The position numbers were made by a program, and so were the translations under genes. This document shows, in pieces, positions 7,431-16,096 of a DNA stretch of 64,000 nt (positions within the stretch are counted from its first letter, which is position 1; every line of letters starts with the position of its first letter). The notes beneath the pieces were generated by a model that was not told the DNA's origin, made no database searches, and was given only the letters and a program-made list of their open reading frames with translations. The DNA is from a bacterium (GTDB lineage Bacteria; UBP18; UBA7526). Location of the stretch: NCBI GenBank assembly GCA_030619985.1, contig JAUXAI010000001.1:9272-73271 (forward strand), read 5' to 3'.

Positions 7431-8798
7431 ATGGATATAAAAGCACTAATTAAAGAAGGCGAGTCTGAAGCCTTAGAATTTAAAGAATCTACAGGAGAGT
7501 GGAAAGAGATAGTTTCAACTATCTCTGCTTTTGCTAATACTAAAGGTGGTAGGATAATTATTGGAGTTTCTAAATCGGGTAAACTATTTGGTGCAGAAAT
7601 TGGCAAAGATACTATTGAGCGTCTAAGCAATCAAATCTCTCAGAATACCGACCCCAAAGTTCATCCCCGCATTACTACAGAGAAGATAAAAGGCAAATCC
7701 ATAATCATTATTGAAGTAAAAGAGTCATCCGACCATTTGATTCTTGCATTTGGTAGGCCATTCAAAAGGGTAGGCAAATCAACTGTCAAAATGTCCAAGG
7801 ATGAGTATGAAAAGTTGATTTTAGAAAAGCATAGAGAGAAATTATATTTTGATTCTCAAATTTGTAAAGGTGCGAAGCTAAAAGATATCAATAAGGAAAG
7901 ATTATTATGGTTTGTTAAGGAAGCAAGGGTTCATAGGGGTTTGGATGTAGAAGATATGCTTCCCACAGAAGAAATTTTAGAAAGATTAAAACTTTTAAAG
8001 GAAAGGAAGTTAACCAATGCCGCTATATTGTTATTTGGAAAAAATCCTCAGAAGTTTTTTCTTCAGACGATAATAAAAGCAATCAGATTCAAGGGGACTG
8101 ATGTAACGGAAGATATGCTAGACTTTAAGACCATAGAAGGAGATATCCTGATTCAGCTTAAGAGGGCTGAAGACTTTATCTTTGAACACATTCCGAAACA
8201 GGCATGGATAGAAGAAGGTAAACTTCAAAGACAGGAAAAATGGTTATACCCGCCTAAAGCGATAAGGGAGGCTTTGGCAAACGCATTAGCGCATAGAGAT
8301 TATGAGACAACATCAAGTGTTCAGGTTAGAATTTTTGATGATAGGTTAGAAATATGGAATCCAGGAGGTTTGCCATCAGGACTTACAGTGGAAAAACTAA
8401 AGAGAAAACATACTTCCATCCCTCGCAATCCTCTTATTGCGAGAGCCTTCTTTTGGGTGAAATACGTAGAAGAAGTTGGCACAGGAACAAATAAGATTAT
8501 CAAATGGTGTAAAGAGTGGGAGTTACCTGAGCCAGAATTTGAAGATACAGGAACAAGTTTTGTATTAACTTTCCGAAAATTCTATGTGAGTGAAAGTTTA
8601 TTAGAAGTATTGAATGAACGTCAGAAAAAGGCTGTAGGGTATCTTAGGGAAAAAGGCAAAATAACAAATAGAGAGTATCAAAAACTTTGCGCTGGTGTAA
8701 ATAGAGAAACCATAAGAAAAGACCTAAATAATTTAATTAATAAAAAAATTATTATTAGAAAAGGAGAAAAAAAAGGGGTTTATTACGAACTTATATGA
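7431..8798 (+). CDS. Schlafen/AlbA_2-type ATP-binding protein with HTH (COG2865-like regulator)
   Basis: 455 residues. An N-terminal AlbA_2 (Slfn) domain with Glu-Phe-Lys-Glu (LEFKES) and FANTKGGRIIIGV, a central GHKL-like ATPase part (PPKAIREALANALAHRDY, DDRLEIWNPGGLP, FFWVKYVEEVGTGTNKI), and a C-terminal winged helix (TNREYQKLCAGVNRETIRKDL). ATG 7431 with GGAGAG upstream is preferred to GTG 7419. Members are DNA- or RNA-associated regulators, some linked to defence or mobile DNA. It is AT-rich and unrelated to its glycan neighbours, and sits between a glycosyltransferase fragment and a glycosyltransferase, so it looks inserted. Exact role unknown. Confidence 0.8.
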   Translation: MDIKALIKEGESEALEFKESTGEWKEIVSTISAFANTKGGRIIIGVSKSGKLFGAEIGKDTIERLSNQISQNTDPKVHPRITTEKIKGKSIIIIEVKESSDHLILAFGRPFKRVGKSTVKMSKDEYEKLILEKHREKLYFDSQICKGAKLKDINKERLLWFVKEARVHRGLDVEDMLPTEEILERLKLLKERKLTNAAILLFGKNPQKFFLQTIIKAIRFKGTDVTEDMLDFKTIEGDILIQLKRAEDFIFEHIPKQAWIEEGKLQRQEKWLYPPKAIREALANALAHRDYETTSSVQVRIFDDRLEIWNPGGLPSGLTVEKLKRKHTSIPRNPLIARAFFWVKYVEEVGTGTNKIIKWCKEWELPEPEFEDTGTSFVLTFRKFYVSESLLEVLNERQKKAVGYLREKGKITNREYQKLCAGVNRETIRKDLNNLINKKIIIRKGEKKGVYYELI

Positions 8799-8799
8799 T

Positions 8800-8832
8800 A
8801 TGCCAACTTTATGCCAACTTTATGCCAACTTT
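8800..8832. repeat. ATGCCAACTTT x3 direct repeat
   Basis: Three exact tandem copies of an 11-bp unit lie immediately after the stop codon of the ATPase gene, as the other intergenic arrays do. No inverted partner is visible nearby. Confidence 0.85.
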
Positions 8833-8936
8833 AAAGATAGTTGTAAAGGAGGGAAGGGTAAGGGAAAATGGTAAACAGAGCATTAAACGGGTGCGAGTTC
8901 TCCGCTATCGTGGGGAAGCCGCCAGATAATAATTAT

Positions 8937-9011
8937 GCGTCAGATTTGCGCCAGATAGCAGAAATAAAGAATACACGAATTTCACTTTGCGAAAAAGTGA
9001 AAATCTGACGC
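8937..9011. repeat. Nested hairpins before the glycosyltransferase start
   Basis: GCGTCAGATTT (8937-8947) pairs with AAATCTGACGC (9001-9011). Inside, TTTCACTTT (8980-8988) pairs with AAAGTGAAA (8994-9002). The structure ends about 15 bp before ATG 9026 and could influence its translation. Confidence 0.65.
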
Positions 9012-9025
9012 TGAGTGATAAAGGG

Positions 9026-9994
9026 ATGGAAGAATATCCAGTGGTTTCTGTAGTAGTTACAACTAAGAATGAAGCAAAGAGCATCGAAAATTGCTTGAGG
9101 AGCATAAAAAAACAGACCTATCCACAAAAAAAGATAGAGATAATCATAGTGGATAATAATTCAACCGATAAAACGAAGGAAATTGCTAAAAGATTTGCAG
9201 ATAAAGTCTACAATAAAGGTCCAGAAAGATCAGCCCAAAGGAATTTTGGAGTAGAGAGGGCAAGAGGGAAATACATCTTATACCTTGATGCAGATATGAT
9301 ATTATCAAAAGATGTAATTTCTGAATGTGTAGAGAAATGCCTGCCCCGTAGGAAGCCAACCTGCCCCGTAGCTTCCGCCTCGGCGGGATGGTATGGGGAG
9401 GCTTTCCTTCGGGGTGAAAACGAAGACTGCGTTGCCCTATATATTCCCGAACGAATAGTAAATTTATCTTCCGATCAGTTAAATAATCGGTGTAATCTAA
9501 ATTTTAATCTGCGTAATCAGCGTTTCTGGATAAAGGTAAGAGATTTTGAGAGAAATTTCTATAATGCCACAGTAATAGATTGTGTGAGATTTATTCAGAG
9601 AGATAAATTTTTAAAAATTGGTGGATTTGATGAAAAATTAACTGGTCCTGAAGATTGGGATTTTGATCGAAGAATCAAGGAGAAGGGAAAAGTGGACATA
9701 ATAAACGCTCCTCTGTATCACAACGAAGGAGAATTTAATCTCAAAGAATATCTAAAGAAAAAAAGTTATTACTCTCGATTTTTCAATAAGTACATTCAGA
9801 AATGGGGTAAGGATGATTCTATTATAAGAAAGCAATTAGGCCCTTGGTATCGTTTATTTGGAGTTTTTATTGAGAATAGAAAGTGGAAAAGATTCATCAG
9901 TAAACCTCATTTAGCTTTTGGCATAATTATATTGAGATGTTCAGTTGGGCTAGTATTCTTAGTTTCTAAGATTTCAAAAATTACTCGGCGTTAG
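9026..9994 (+). CDS. Family 2 glycosyltransferase carrying an in-frame palindromic insert
   Basis: 322 residues from ATG 9026 (product MEEYPVVSVVVTTKNEA); an upstream TTG at 8987 lies in a hairpin and is less likely. GT-A motifs: VVVTTKNEAKSIENCL, DNNSTDKT, ERSAQRNFG, and the metal site YLDADM; later GGFDEKLTGPEDWDFDRRI gives the catalytic Glu-Asp. After Cys of VEKC an insert of about 26 residues (from codons at 9341-9418, rich in Pro, Arg, Gly and Ala) interrupts the expected continuation to Glu-Asp-Cys-Val-Ala-Leu-Tyr-Ile-Pro. The C-terminus has one hydrophobic stretch. It probably adds a sugar to the surface glycan; activity with the insert is uncertain. Confidence 0.8.
   Translation: MEEYPVVSVVVTTKNEAKSIENCLRSIKKQTYPQKKIEIIIVDNNSTDKTKEIAKRFADKVYNKGPERSAQRNFGVERARGKYILYLDADMILSKDVISECVEKCLPRRKPTCPVASASAGWYGEAFLRGENEDCVALYIPERIVNLSSDQLNNRCNLNFNLRNQRFWIKVRDFERNFYNATVIDCVRFIQRDKFLKIGGFDEKLTGPEDWDFDRRIKEKGKVDIINAPLYHNEGEFNLKEYLKKKSYYSRFFNKYIQKWGKDDSIIRKQLGPWYRLFGVFIENRKWKRFISKPHLAFGIIILRCSVGLVFLVSKISKITRR
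9341..9418. mobile_element. GC-rich palindromic element inserted in frame in a glycosyltransferase gene
   Basis: About 78 bp, much more GC-rich than its host gene. CTGCCCCGTAG occurs twice (9341 and 9361), and CCCCGTAGGAAGCC is nearly complementary to GGCTTTCCTTCGGGG at the other end, so the segment can fold on itself. It keeps the reading frame and has no stop, in the manner of protein-coding palindromic elements known from Rickettsia. Edges are approximate. Confidence 0.6.
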
Positions 9995-10027
9995 ATAAGA
10001 AAAATAATAAGATAGGAGAGAAAGAGT

Positions 10028-10747
10028 ATGAAGAAGAGAATAGATGTTGTGATTCTATGCGGGGGTAAGGGAACCCGTCTCTATCCCCTGACTACCAAGG
10101 TCCCCAAACCTATGGTTAAGATCGGTGATTTCCCGGTTCTGGAACATCTAATAAAGTATTATCAGTATTATGGCTATAAGAACTTTAAATTACTTCTGGG
10201 TTATAAAGGAGAGACCATTAAGGATTATTTTAGCAATTGCTATAAAGATTTGCATATCGAATATTTGGATACCGGTATTGATAGTGGAACGGCAGAGAGA
10301 ATTTGGCAGGTAAGAGAAAGGCTCTCCAAGATTTTTCTACTATCCTACACTGATGTTTTGGCTGATATCAATTTAGAAGAGAAAATGGCGTTTCATTTAT
10401 CCCATAAAAAGGTGGGAACCATGAGCATTGTTCCCTTAAAAACCTCCTATGGCGTGGTGGAATTTGATTCTCACAGTATAGCCACTGATTATCTCGAGAA
10501 ACCAATCTTTTACGATAAATGGATTAACGCCGGTTTCTTCATCTTTAACTCCACTCTTTTTAATTACTGGAGTTGGGAGAGTAAAAACTTTTCCCGAGGT
10601 ATGCTGGTGAAGTTGGCTAAATTAGGATTATTGGGATGTTTTAAGCATTATGGTTTCTGGGGCAGCATGGATACTATCAAAGAGAATAGCATCTTAAATG
10701 AACTCTGGAATAAAGGGGAGGCAAAGTGGGCTCTCTGGCGAAAGTAA
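10028..10747 (+). CDS. rfbF: Glucose-1-phosphate cytidylyltransferase-like nucleotidyltransferase
   Basis: 239 residues. Nucleotide-binding signature LCGGKGTRLYP near the N-terminus, then KVPKPMVKIGDFPVLEHLIKYY, LSYTDVLADI (metal-binding Asp), NAGFFIFN, and the end YGFWGSMDTIKEN...LWNKGEAKWALW, which parallels the RfbF ending. It would make CDP-glucose from CTP and glucose-1-phosphate. AGGAGAG precedes ATG 10028. It overlaps the next gene by 22 bp and is followed by RfbH and an RfbG-like dehydratase, which supports CTP rather than dTTP specificity; that is contextual inference. Confidence 0.8.
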   Translation: MKKRIDVVILCGGKGTRLYPLTTKVPKPMVKIGDFPVLEHLIKYYQYYGYKNFKLLLGYKGETIKDYFSNCYKDLHIEYLDTGIDSGTAERIWQVRERLSKIFLLSYTDVLADINLEEKMAFHLSHKKVGTMSIVPLKTSYGVVEFDSHSIATDYLEKPIFYDKWINAGFFIFNSTLFNYWSWESKNFSRGMLVKLAKLGLLGCFKHYGFWGSMDTIKENSILNELWNKGEAKWALWRK

Positions 10748-11694
10748 GGATCTTGGTAAGTGGAGCCAGTGGTTTTATCGGTGCCCATCTTACTTGGAGA
10801 CTGATTCAGGAAGGGGCTCAAGTCTTTGCTTTAACAGAAAAGAATCAACTGGGCAATCTTCCCATTTTTCTAAAGGAGCAACTGAAAAAGGTTAACATTT
10901 TTCAGGTTGATTTAAAAGATTATCCACAGCTTAAATCTATAGCAGAGAAGGTCAGGCCTCAGAAGGTATACCATCTGGCAGCATTTGTTAATCTGGAACG
11001 AACTTTCTCTAATGTCCAAAGATGTATTGAAACTAATATCAAAGGAACGGTCAATCTCTTACAAGCCTTCGAAAGAGTAGGATGCGAGGTCTTTATTCAT
11101 TCCGGGACATGTGAGGTCTATGGTAATGGACCTATCCCCTTTAGGGAAGAGCAACCCATTTATCCCATTTCTCCCTACGCCATTTCTAAGGCCTGCGGAG
11201 AGTTCTTCTGCCAAATGTACCAGCAGTTATACCAATATCCAGTCGTTATGTTGCGTCTCTCCACTGTTTATGGACCGGGACAGAACCCAGAAAGGCTAAT
11301 TCCCTCAGTGATCCTTTCGTGCTTAAGAAAGGAGAAGATTGAGGTAAGTTCTGGTAAGCAGAAAAGAGACTTTACTTATGTTAAGGATATGGTTGATGGT
11401 TTTATTCGGGCCTCGACTACTGAAAGAGCGATTGGCCAGATTATTAACTTAGGAGACAAGAAAGGATGTAGTATAGAAAGCATAGTAAATAGAATTGTGA
11501 GAAAGATAGATCCTTCCTTGAGGCCTGTCTTCGGAGCCAGAAAAGAGCGTCCGTTTGAGGCCCGGAATTGGTGCTCCAGTAATGATCGAGCTTGGGAACT
11601 GCTTGATTGGAAACCCAGGATTAGCCTGGACGAGGGGTTAGAGAGAACCATTCGTTATTATCGGGAAGTCTCCAGGTGGGGTGAGGATGAATAA
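10726..11694 (+). CDS. NAD-dependent epimerase/reductase of the CDP-dideoxyhexose set
   Basis: 322-residue extended SDR: GASGFIG Rossmann motif, HLAAFVNLERTF, HSGTCEVYG, and Tyr-x3-Lys in SPYAISK, followed by LRLSTVYGPGQNP. GTG 10726 has GGGGAGG upstream and overlaps the cytidylyltransferase. By position it may reduce or epimerise the CDP-4-keto-3,6-dideoxy sugar (an abequose-, paratose- or tyvelose-type final step); the exact sugar cannot be decided from sequence. The neighbouring RfbH overlaps its end by 14 bp, indicating one transcription unit. Confidence 0.75.
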   Translation: MGSLAKVRILVSGASGFIGAHLTWRLIQEGAQVFALTEKNQLGNLPIFLKEQLKKVNIFQVDLKDYPQLKSIAEKVRPQKVYHLAAFVNLERTFSNVQRCIETNIKGTVNLLQAFERVGCEVFIHSGTCEVYGNGPIPFREEQPIYPISPYAISKACGEFFCQMYQQLYQYPVVMLRLSTVYGPGQNPERLIPSVILSCLRKEKIEVSSGKQKRDFTYVKDMVDGFIRASTTERAIGQIINLGDKKGCSIESIVNRIVRKIDPSLRPVFGARKERPFEARNWCSSNDRAWELLDWKPRISLDEGLERTIRYYREVSRWGEDE

Positions 11695-13003
11695 GGGTGA
11701 GAAGGTTCGGAAAGAGATCCTGGATAAAGTAGCAGAATTTTATCGCTGGCGTAAAAGTCAGGAAAGTTTCATCCCGGATAAATCAAAGGTTCATTATGCA
11801 GGTAGAGTCTACGATGAAAAAGAGATGATGAGTTTAGTAGATGCTTCACTTGACTTTTGGCTAACCGCGGGAAGATTTGCTAATCGGTTCGAAAAAGAAT
11901 TTGCAGAATTCTTAGGAGTAAAATATTGCCTTCTGACCAATTCTGGTTCCTCAGCTAATCTTTTAGCAATTTCTGCTTTAACTTCATCAAAATTTGGAAG
12001 CAGAAGACTAAAACCTGGTGACGAAATTGTTACTACCGCCTGTGGATTTCCTACTACGTTAAGTCCCATTATCCAGAACAATTTGGTTCCCGTTTTTATT
12101 GATGTTGACTTAGGAACATATAATATTCAGGTGGATAAAATTGAAAAAGCGATAACAGAAAAAACAAAAGCAATTTTTATTGCTCATACATTAGGCAATC
12201 CAGCAAATTTAGGTAAAATTATGAAGATTATAAAGAAATATAATCTTTGGTTTTGCGAAGATAACTGCGATAGTTTAGGTTCTAGATATAAAGGCAAATA
12301 TACCGGTACCTTCGGGCACATTTCTACTTGCAGTTTTTATCCCGCCCATCACATAACTATGGGAGAGGGTGGGGCGGTTTTAACTAATGACCCTTTATTA
12401 AAGAAAATCATCCTTTCCTTTCGCGATTGGGGAAGAGATTGTTGGTGTGAACCAGGCCATGACAATACCTGTGAAAAAAGATTCAGTTGGCAATTGGGTA
12501 AACTTCCCTTTGGCTACGATCACAAGTATATTTATTCTCACATAGGTTACAATCTTAAAGTTACCGATATGCAAGCAGCAGTTGGTGTGGAACAACTAAA
12601 AAAACTTCCCGAATTTATAGAAAAAAGAAAAGAAAACTTTAAAATACTTTATGATGGATTAAGAAAATATGAAAAGTATTTTATTCTCCCTCAAGCAACA
12701 AGAAATTCTGAGCCCAGTTGGTTTGGCTTTCCAATTTTGGTAAGAGAAGGCACCTCCTTTACACGGGATGAAACTGTGAAATATTTAGAGGAGAACAAAA
12801 TTGCCACTCGAATGCTTTTTGGTGGAAATTTGACAAAACAACCTGCTTATGAAAATATAAAATATAGAATCTTCGGGCCATTAGAAAATACCGATTTAGT
12901 GATGAATAATCTCTTCTGGATTGGAGTATATCCCGGTATCAGTCAGGAAGAGATAAGTTTTATCTTGAATAAAATAGGGAAATTTATGAAAGGTTATCGT
13001 TAA
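11681..13003 (+). CDS. rfbH: CDP-4-dehydro-6-deoxyglucose 3-dehydrase (E1)
   Basis: 440-residue PMP-dependent [2Fe-2S] dehydrase that removes the C-3 hydroxyl, the committing step to 3,6-dideoxyhexoses. Decisive features: the usual PLP lysine is replaced by histidine in SFYPAHHITMGEGG (His224), and the iron-sulfur ligands fit Cys-x57-Cys-x-Cys-x7-Cys exactly (Cys196, 254, 256, 264). Also DNCDSLGS and GYNLKVTDMQAAVG. Start GTG 11681, or ATG 11687, inside the end of the previous gene. The reductase partner (E3, RfbI) is not seen in this window. Downstream of an SD-led RfbG-like gene. Confidence 0.93.
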   Translation: MRMNKGEKVRKEILDKVAEFYRWRKSQESFIPDKSKVHYAGRVYDEKEMMSLVDASLDFWLTAGRFANRFEKEFAEFLGVKYCLLTNSGSSANLLAISALTSSKFGSRRLKPGDEIVTTACGFPTTLSPIIQNNLVPVFIDVDLGTYNIQVDKIEKAITEKTKAIFIAHTLGNPANLGKIMKIIKKYNLWFCEDNCDSLGSRYKGKYTGTFGHISTCSFYPAHHITMGEGGAVLTNDPLLKKIILSFRDWGRDCWCEPGHDNTCEKRFSWQLGKLPFGYDHKYIYSHIGYNLKVTDMQAAVGVEQLKKLPEFIEKRKENFKILYDGLRKYEKYFILPQATRNSEPSWFGFPILVREGTSFTRDETVKYLEENKIATRMLFGGNLTKQPAYENIKYRIFGPLENTDLVMNNLFWIGVYPGISQEEISFILNKIGKFMKGYR

Positions 13004-13018
13004 TAGGAGGATAATGAA

Positions 13019-13999
13019 ATGGTGAAGAGGAAGTATTGGAAGGAGAAAAATGTTTTAGTAACTGGAGCTACGGGCATGCTTGGTTCCTGGCTGACGGCAC
13101 GCCTGGTAAAGGAAGGAGCCAATGTGGTCTCCTTGATCCGGGACTTAACCCCTAAATCTAACTTCTTTTTACTTGGTCTGGATAAGAAAGTAACCATCAT
13201 TTATGGTGACCTGTGTGATTACCAGATTATAGAGAGGACTTTGAACGAATACGAAATCGATACCTGTTTCCATTTAGGGGCTCAGGCTCTGGTTCCGGTA
13301 GGGAATAGAAATCCTTTATCTACTTTTGAGTCAAATATCCGGGGCACCTGGAATGTACTTGAGGCTTGTCGAAATAGTAAGTTATTGAAGGGGCTGGTTG
13401 TTGCCTCAAGCGACAAGGCTTATGGTTCTACTGACCAGCTGCCCTATACTGAGGAGACCCCCCTCAGGGGATTATATCCTTATGATGTTTCTAAAAGCTG
13501 TGCCGATCTTTTAGCTCAGACCTATTTTAATACCTATGGCGTGCCCTTGGGCATTGCCAGAAGCGGTAATTTTTTTGGAGGTGGAGATTTTAACCTTAGC
13601 AGAATTGTGCCAGGGACGATCCGTTCGGTGCTTAAGAATGAAAATCCCATTATTAGAAGCGATGGTAGCTATGTTCGTGACTACATATATGTTAAGGATG
13701 TTGTAGATGCTTATCTTTGTTTGGCTCAAAAATTAGATGATCCATCTATTCAAGGCGAGGCATTTAACTTTAGCAATGAATGCCATTATACGGTTCTAGA
13801 ACTTGTTAATCTGATATTAAAGTTAATGAATCAAAAAGACCTAAAGCCAATCATTTTAAACAAAGTCTCACATGAGATAAAGAAGCAGTATCTTTCGGCA
13901 AAAAAGGCCCATTCACTTCTAGGATGGAAATCCAAATATGATGTTGAAAAAAGTCTTATTGAAACGATAGATTGGTATAAGAGATATCTTAAATGGTAA
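13019..13999 (+). CDS. rfbG: CDP-glucose 4,6-dehydratase-like SDR
   Basis: 326 residues. GATGMLGSWL Rossmann motif, CFHLGAQALV, ASSDKAYGS as the Ser/Thr-containing catalytic segment, and YDVSK for Tyr-x3-Lys; then ARSGNFFGGGDFNLSRIVPG and RDYIYVKDVVDAY. The SDKAYG and RIVPGTIRS pattern fits the dehydratase group that includes CDP-glucose 4,6-dehydratase. It would make CDP-4-keto-6-deoxyglucose, the substrate of the adjacent RfbH. A strong AGGAGG lies 8 bp before ATG 13019. GDP-mannose dehydratase activity is the main alternative. Confidence 0.8.
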   Translation: MVKRKYWKEKNVLVTGATGMLGSWLTARLVKEGANVVSLIRDLTPKSNFFLLGLDKKVTIIYGDLCDYQIIERTLNEYEIDTCFHLGAQALVPVGNRNPLSTFESNIRGTWNVLEACRNSKLLKGLVVASSDKAYGSTDQLPYTEETPLRGLYPYDVSKSCADLLAQTYFNTYGVPLGIARSGNFFGGGDFNLSRIVPGTIRSVLKNENPIIRSDGSYVRDYIYVKDVVDAYLCLAQKLDDPSIQGEAFNFSNECHYTVLELVNLILKLMNQKDLKPIILNKVSHEIKKQYLSAKKAHSLLGWKSKYDVEKSLIETIDWYKRYLKW

Positions 14000-15183
14000 A
14001 CTATTTTTCAAATAAAAACTTTCGAATAGTTGTCTTTAACCATACCCAGTATAGAAATCATAAACCAATACATGGCCCTTCTGACACCATCGTTGATTTT
14101 TTGAAGGATAATGTTTCAGGAAGGATTTTTTATGTAATGCATTCTATTTATAAAGGTGATGGCTCTTTGCTTCAGACCTATCAAAATGGCCAGGTTCAGA
14201 AAGTTGAAAGAAGTGTTTTTTCTAAAAACTTCCCGAATATTATGCGTTATGCTATAGACTTTTTTTCTACGTTTAGGTGGTTTATATTTGAGAAACATTT
14301 CCATCTTGCCATCGCTGTTGACCCGTTAAATTTTTTTTATGCCTATGTTCTTAAAAAATTTAGGAAGGTGGATAAGATAATTTATTATACCGTTGATTAT
14401 GCTTATCGACGTTTTGACAACCCATTTCTTAATAAGGTTTATCACTGTTTAGATTTGTTTGCCGTTAAAAGGGCAGATATGCTCTGGAATTCTTGCAAAA
14501 AGATAAGAGAAGTAAGAAGGAGACAGGGAGTTCATGATAGAAAAAATATCTATCTCCCTAACACTCCAATCTCACATGGGGTAAACATAAAAAACGAAAA
14601 TGAAATTGATAAATTTTCGCTGGTCAATATTTTTTCAAATCATAAACAGGTTGATTTTGACATCATGTTTGAAGCCCTTTCCCGCCTAATTGAACATTTC
14701 CCCCAAATAACCCTCAAACTAATAGGGAGAGGAGATTTCGCAAAAGAAGTTATACCCCAGATAAAAGACTCAGGGATACGAGGCCACGTAAAATTTATGG
14801 ACATATCCTCTCATACTCAAGCTCTTGAGGAAATTAGTCGAAGTGCAATTGGGTTGGAATGTAACCCTCAGACGGAGTCTCGGAATGAATTTAGGGAGCC
14901 AATAAAGATTATGGAGTATATAACTTTCGGTCTTCCGATTATTTCCAAACCTGGCCACGGAGTTGTAGATGTAATCGTTAGGGAAAAAATTGGCTTTGTG
15001 GTCAATAGTTCCAGAGACTTTTTTGAAGCAGTCAAGGCGTTTTTGAGTGATTATAATTTTTACTGCAAGATGAGAGAAAAAGTGTTAAGGTTAGCGGAAA
15101 AGTATAATAAAGAAAAAATTCTGTTTGATGCTTTTACCAAACTCGGTATTACGTTAGAGGCAAGGGATCATCATGTTGGATAG
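13993..15183 (+). CDS. GT-B glycosyltransferase (family 4-like)
   Basis: 396 residues, no membrane segment that stands out. The C-terminal domain has LKLIGRGD, the acidic/nucleotide-binding block EPIKIMEYITFGLPIISKPG and terminal AEKYNKEKI, which fit the GT4/GT1 fold, though the usual Glu-x7-Glu is reduced to Glu...Glu in FREPIKIMEY. It overlaps both neighbours (7 bp and 11 bp). The region becomes clearly AT-richer from here to 20400, suggesting a separately acquired glycan block. Donor and acceptor unknown. Confidence 0.75.
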   Translation: MVNYFSNKNFRIVVFNHTQYRNHKPIHGPSDTIVDFLKDNVSGRIFYVMHSIYKGDGSLLQTYQNGQVQKVERSVFSKNFPNIMRYAIDFFSTFRWFIFEKHFHLAIAVDPLNFFYAYVLKKFRKVDKIIYYTVDYAYRRFDNPFLNKVYHCLDLFAVKRADMLWNSCKKIREVRRRQGVHDRKNIYLPNTPISHGVNIKNENEIDKFSLVNIFSNHKQVDFDIMFEALSRLIEHFPQITLKLIGRGDFAKEVIPQIKDSGIRGHVKFMDISSHTQALEEISRSAIGLECNPQTESRNEFREPIKIMEYITFGLPIISKPGHGVVDVIVREKIGFVVNSSRDFFEAVKAFLSDYNFYCKMREKVLRLAEKYNKEKILFDAFTKLGITLEARDHHVG

Positions 15184-16093
15184 CAAATTGTTAAAAATGT
15201 TGGTCTGCCCTGTTTGCCGTAATGGTCTAGATTTTAAACACGGGCAACTTAGATGCAGGAATGCTGCCTGCGGGGCAACCTATACCATTAATGAGGATAT
15301 TCCGATTATGATACCGTCCCATAAATTAACAAGCGATTTAGAATTGACATGGGAAAGATGGGAAAGAAGTTATTCCCATGCCTCTCTTGCTGTCGATTTG
15401 GAACATGACCGCGGTCTGCAGGATAGTAACAGATTTATTCGTCAATACGCTAATTCCCGGAAAAAGGGGATATATTTTGAAGCTGGCTGCGGACTGGCTA
15501 AAAATGCTTTGTTATTGGCCCGTGATGGGTTTACGGTTGTGGGCTTGGATATTTGCATAGGTGCTTTAAAGAAAGCAAAAGAGATCTTTCAAAGAGAAGG
15601 CCAAAGAGGTTTTTTCGTCTGTGGCGATATGAACTGTATGCCCTTTAGGGATGACTTATTCGGTACCATTTATGCCGGAGGCTCAATCGAACATTTTTCG
15701 GATACCTTAAGTTCAGTAAAGGAACTGCATCGGGTTCTGGCAAAAAACAGTATTTTGATTGCTACAGTTCCATTGGTCTCGTTAAGTACCTTGACCTATG
15801 GACAGCTTTCCGGGAACATACCAGATGTGCCATTCTTGCGCCAGCTGGCCGAGTTTATCCAGATAAGATTATTCAAAAAACGATTAATGATTTATGGGTA
15901 TGAAAAATCATTTACTATAAGAAAGATATATAATATTTTCCAAAAAGCCGGTTTTTCCGAGATCGAATACGGCCCCTATCATACGCATTGGGAAATTAAA
16001 TTTTTCCGGAATAATTATGTCAAGCGTATAATCCGGAGAATCTCACGCTGCCGGCCGTTTTGGCCGTTTATTTATATCTTGGCGGAAAAATAA
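15173..16093 (+). CDS. Class I SAM methyltransferase with N-terminal Trm112-like zinc ribbon
   Basis: 306 residues. The first 45 form a Trm112-like module with Cys pairs CPVC and CRNAAC (LVCPVCRNGL...ATYTINEDIPIMIP). The methyltransferase core follows: motif I YFEAGCGLAKNALLLA, GLDICIGAL as the acidic post-I, CGDMNCMPFRDDLFGTIYAGGSIEHF as motif II/IV, then HRVLAKNS. The fused zinc ribbon echoes the stand-alone gene at 2429. Its place among glycosyltransferases suggests methylation of a glycan or lipid carrier; substrate is not evident. Confidence 0.8.
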   Translation: MLDSKLLKMLVCPVCRNGLDFKHGQLRCRNAACGATYTINEDIPIMIPSHKLTSDLELTWERWERSYSHASLAVDLEHDRGLQDSNRFIRQYANSRKKGIYFEAGCGLAKNALLLARDGFTVVGLDICIGALKKAKEIFQREGQRGFFVCGDMNCMPFRDDLFGTIYAGGSIEHFSDTLSSVKELHRVLAKNSILIATVPLVSLSTLTYGQLSGNIPDVPFLRQLAEFIQIRLFKKRLMIYGYEKSFTIRKIYNIFQKAGFSEIEYGPYHTHWEIKFFRNNYVKRIIRRISRCRPFWPFIYILAEK

Positions 16094-16096
16094 GAT

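Noticed and set aside
8868-9008. 46-residue open frame before the glycosyltransferase
   Set aside because: Overlaps nested hairpins and the next gene start, resembles nothing known, and the ribosome site is too far away.
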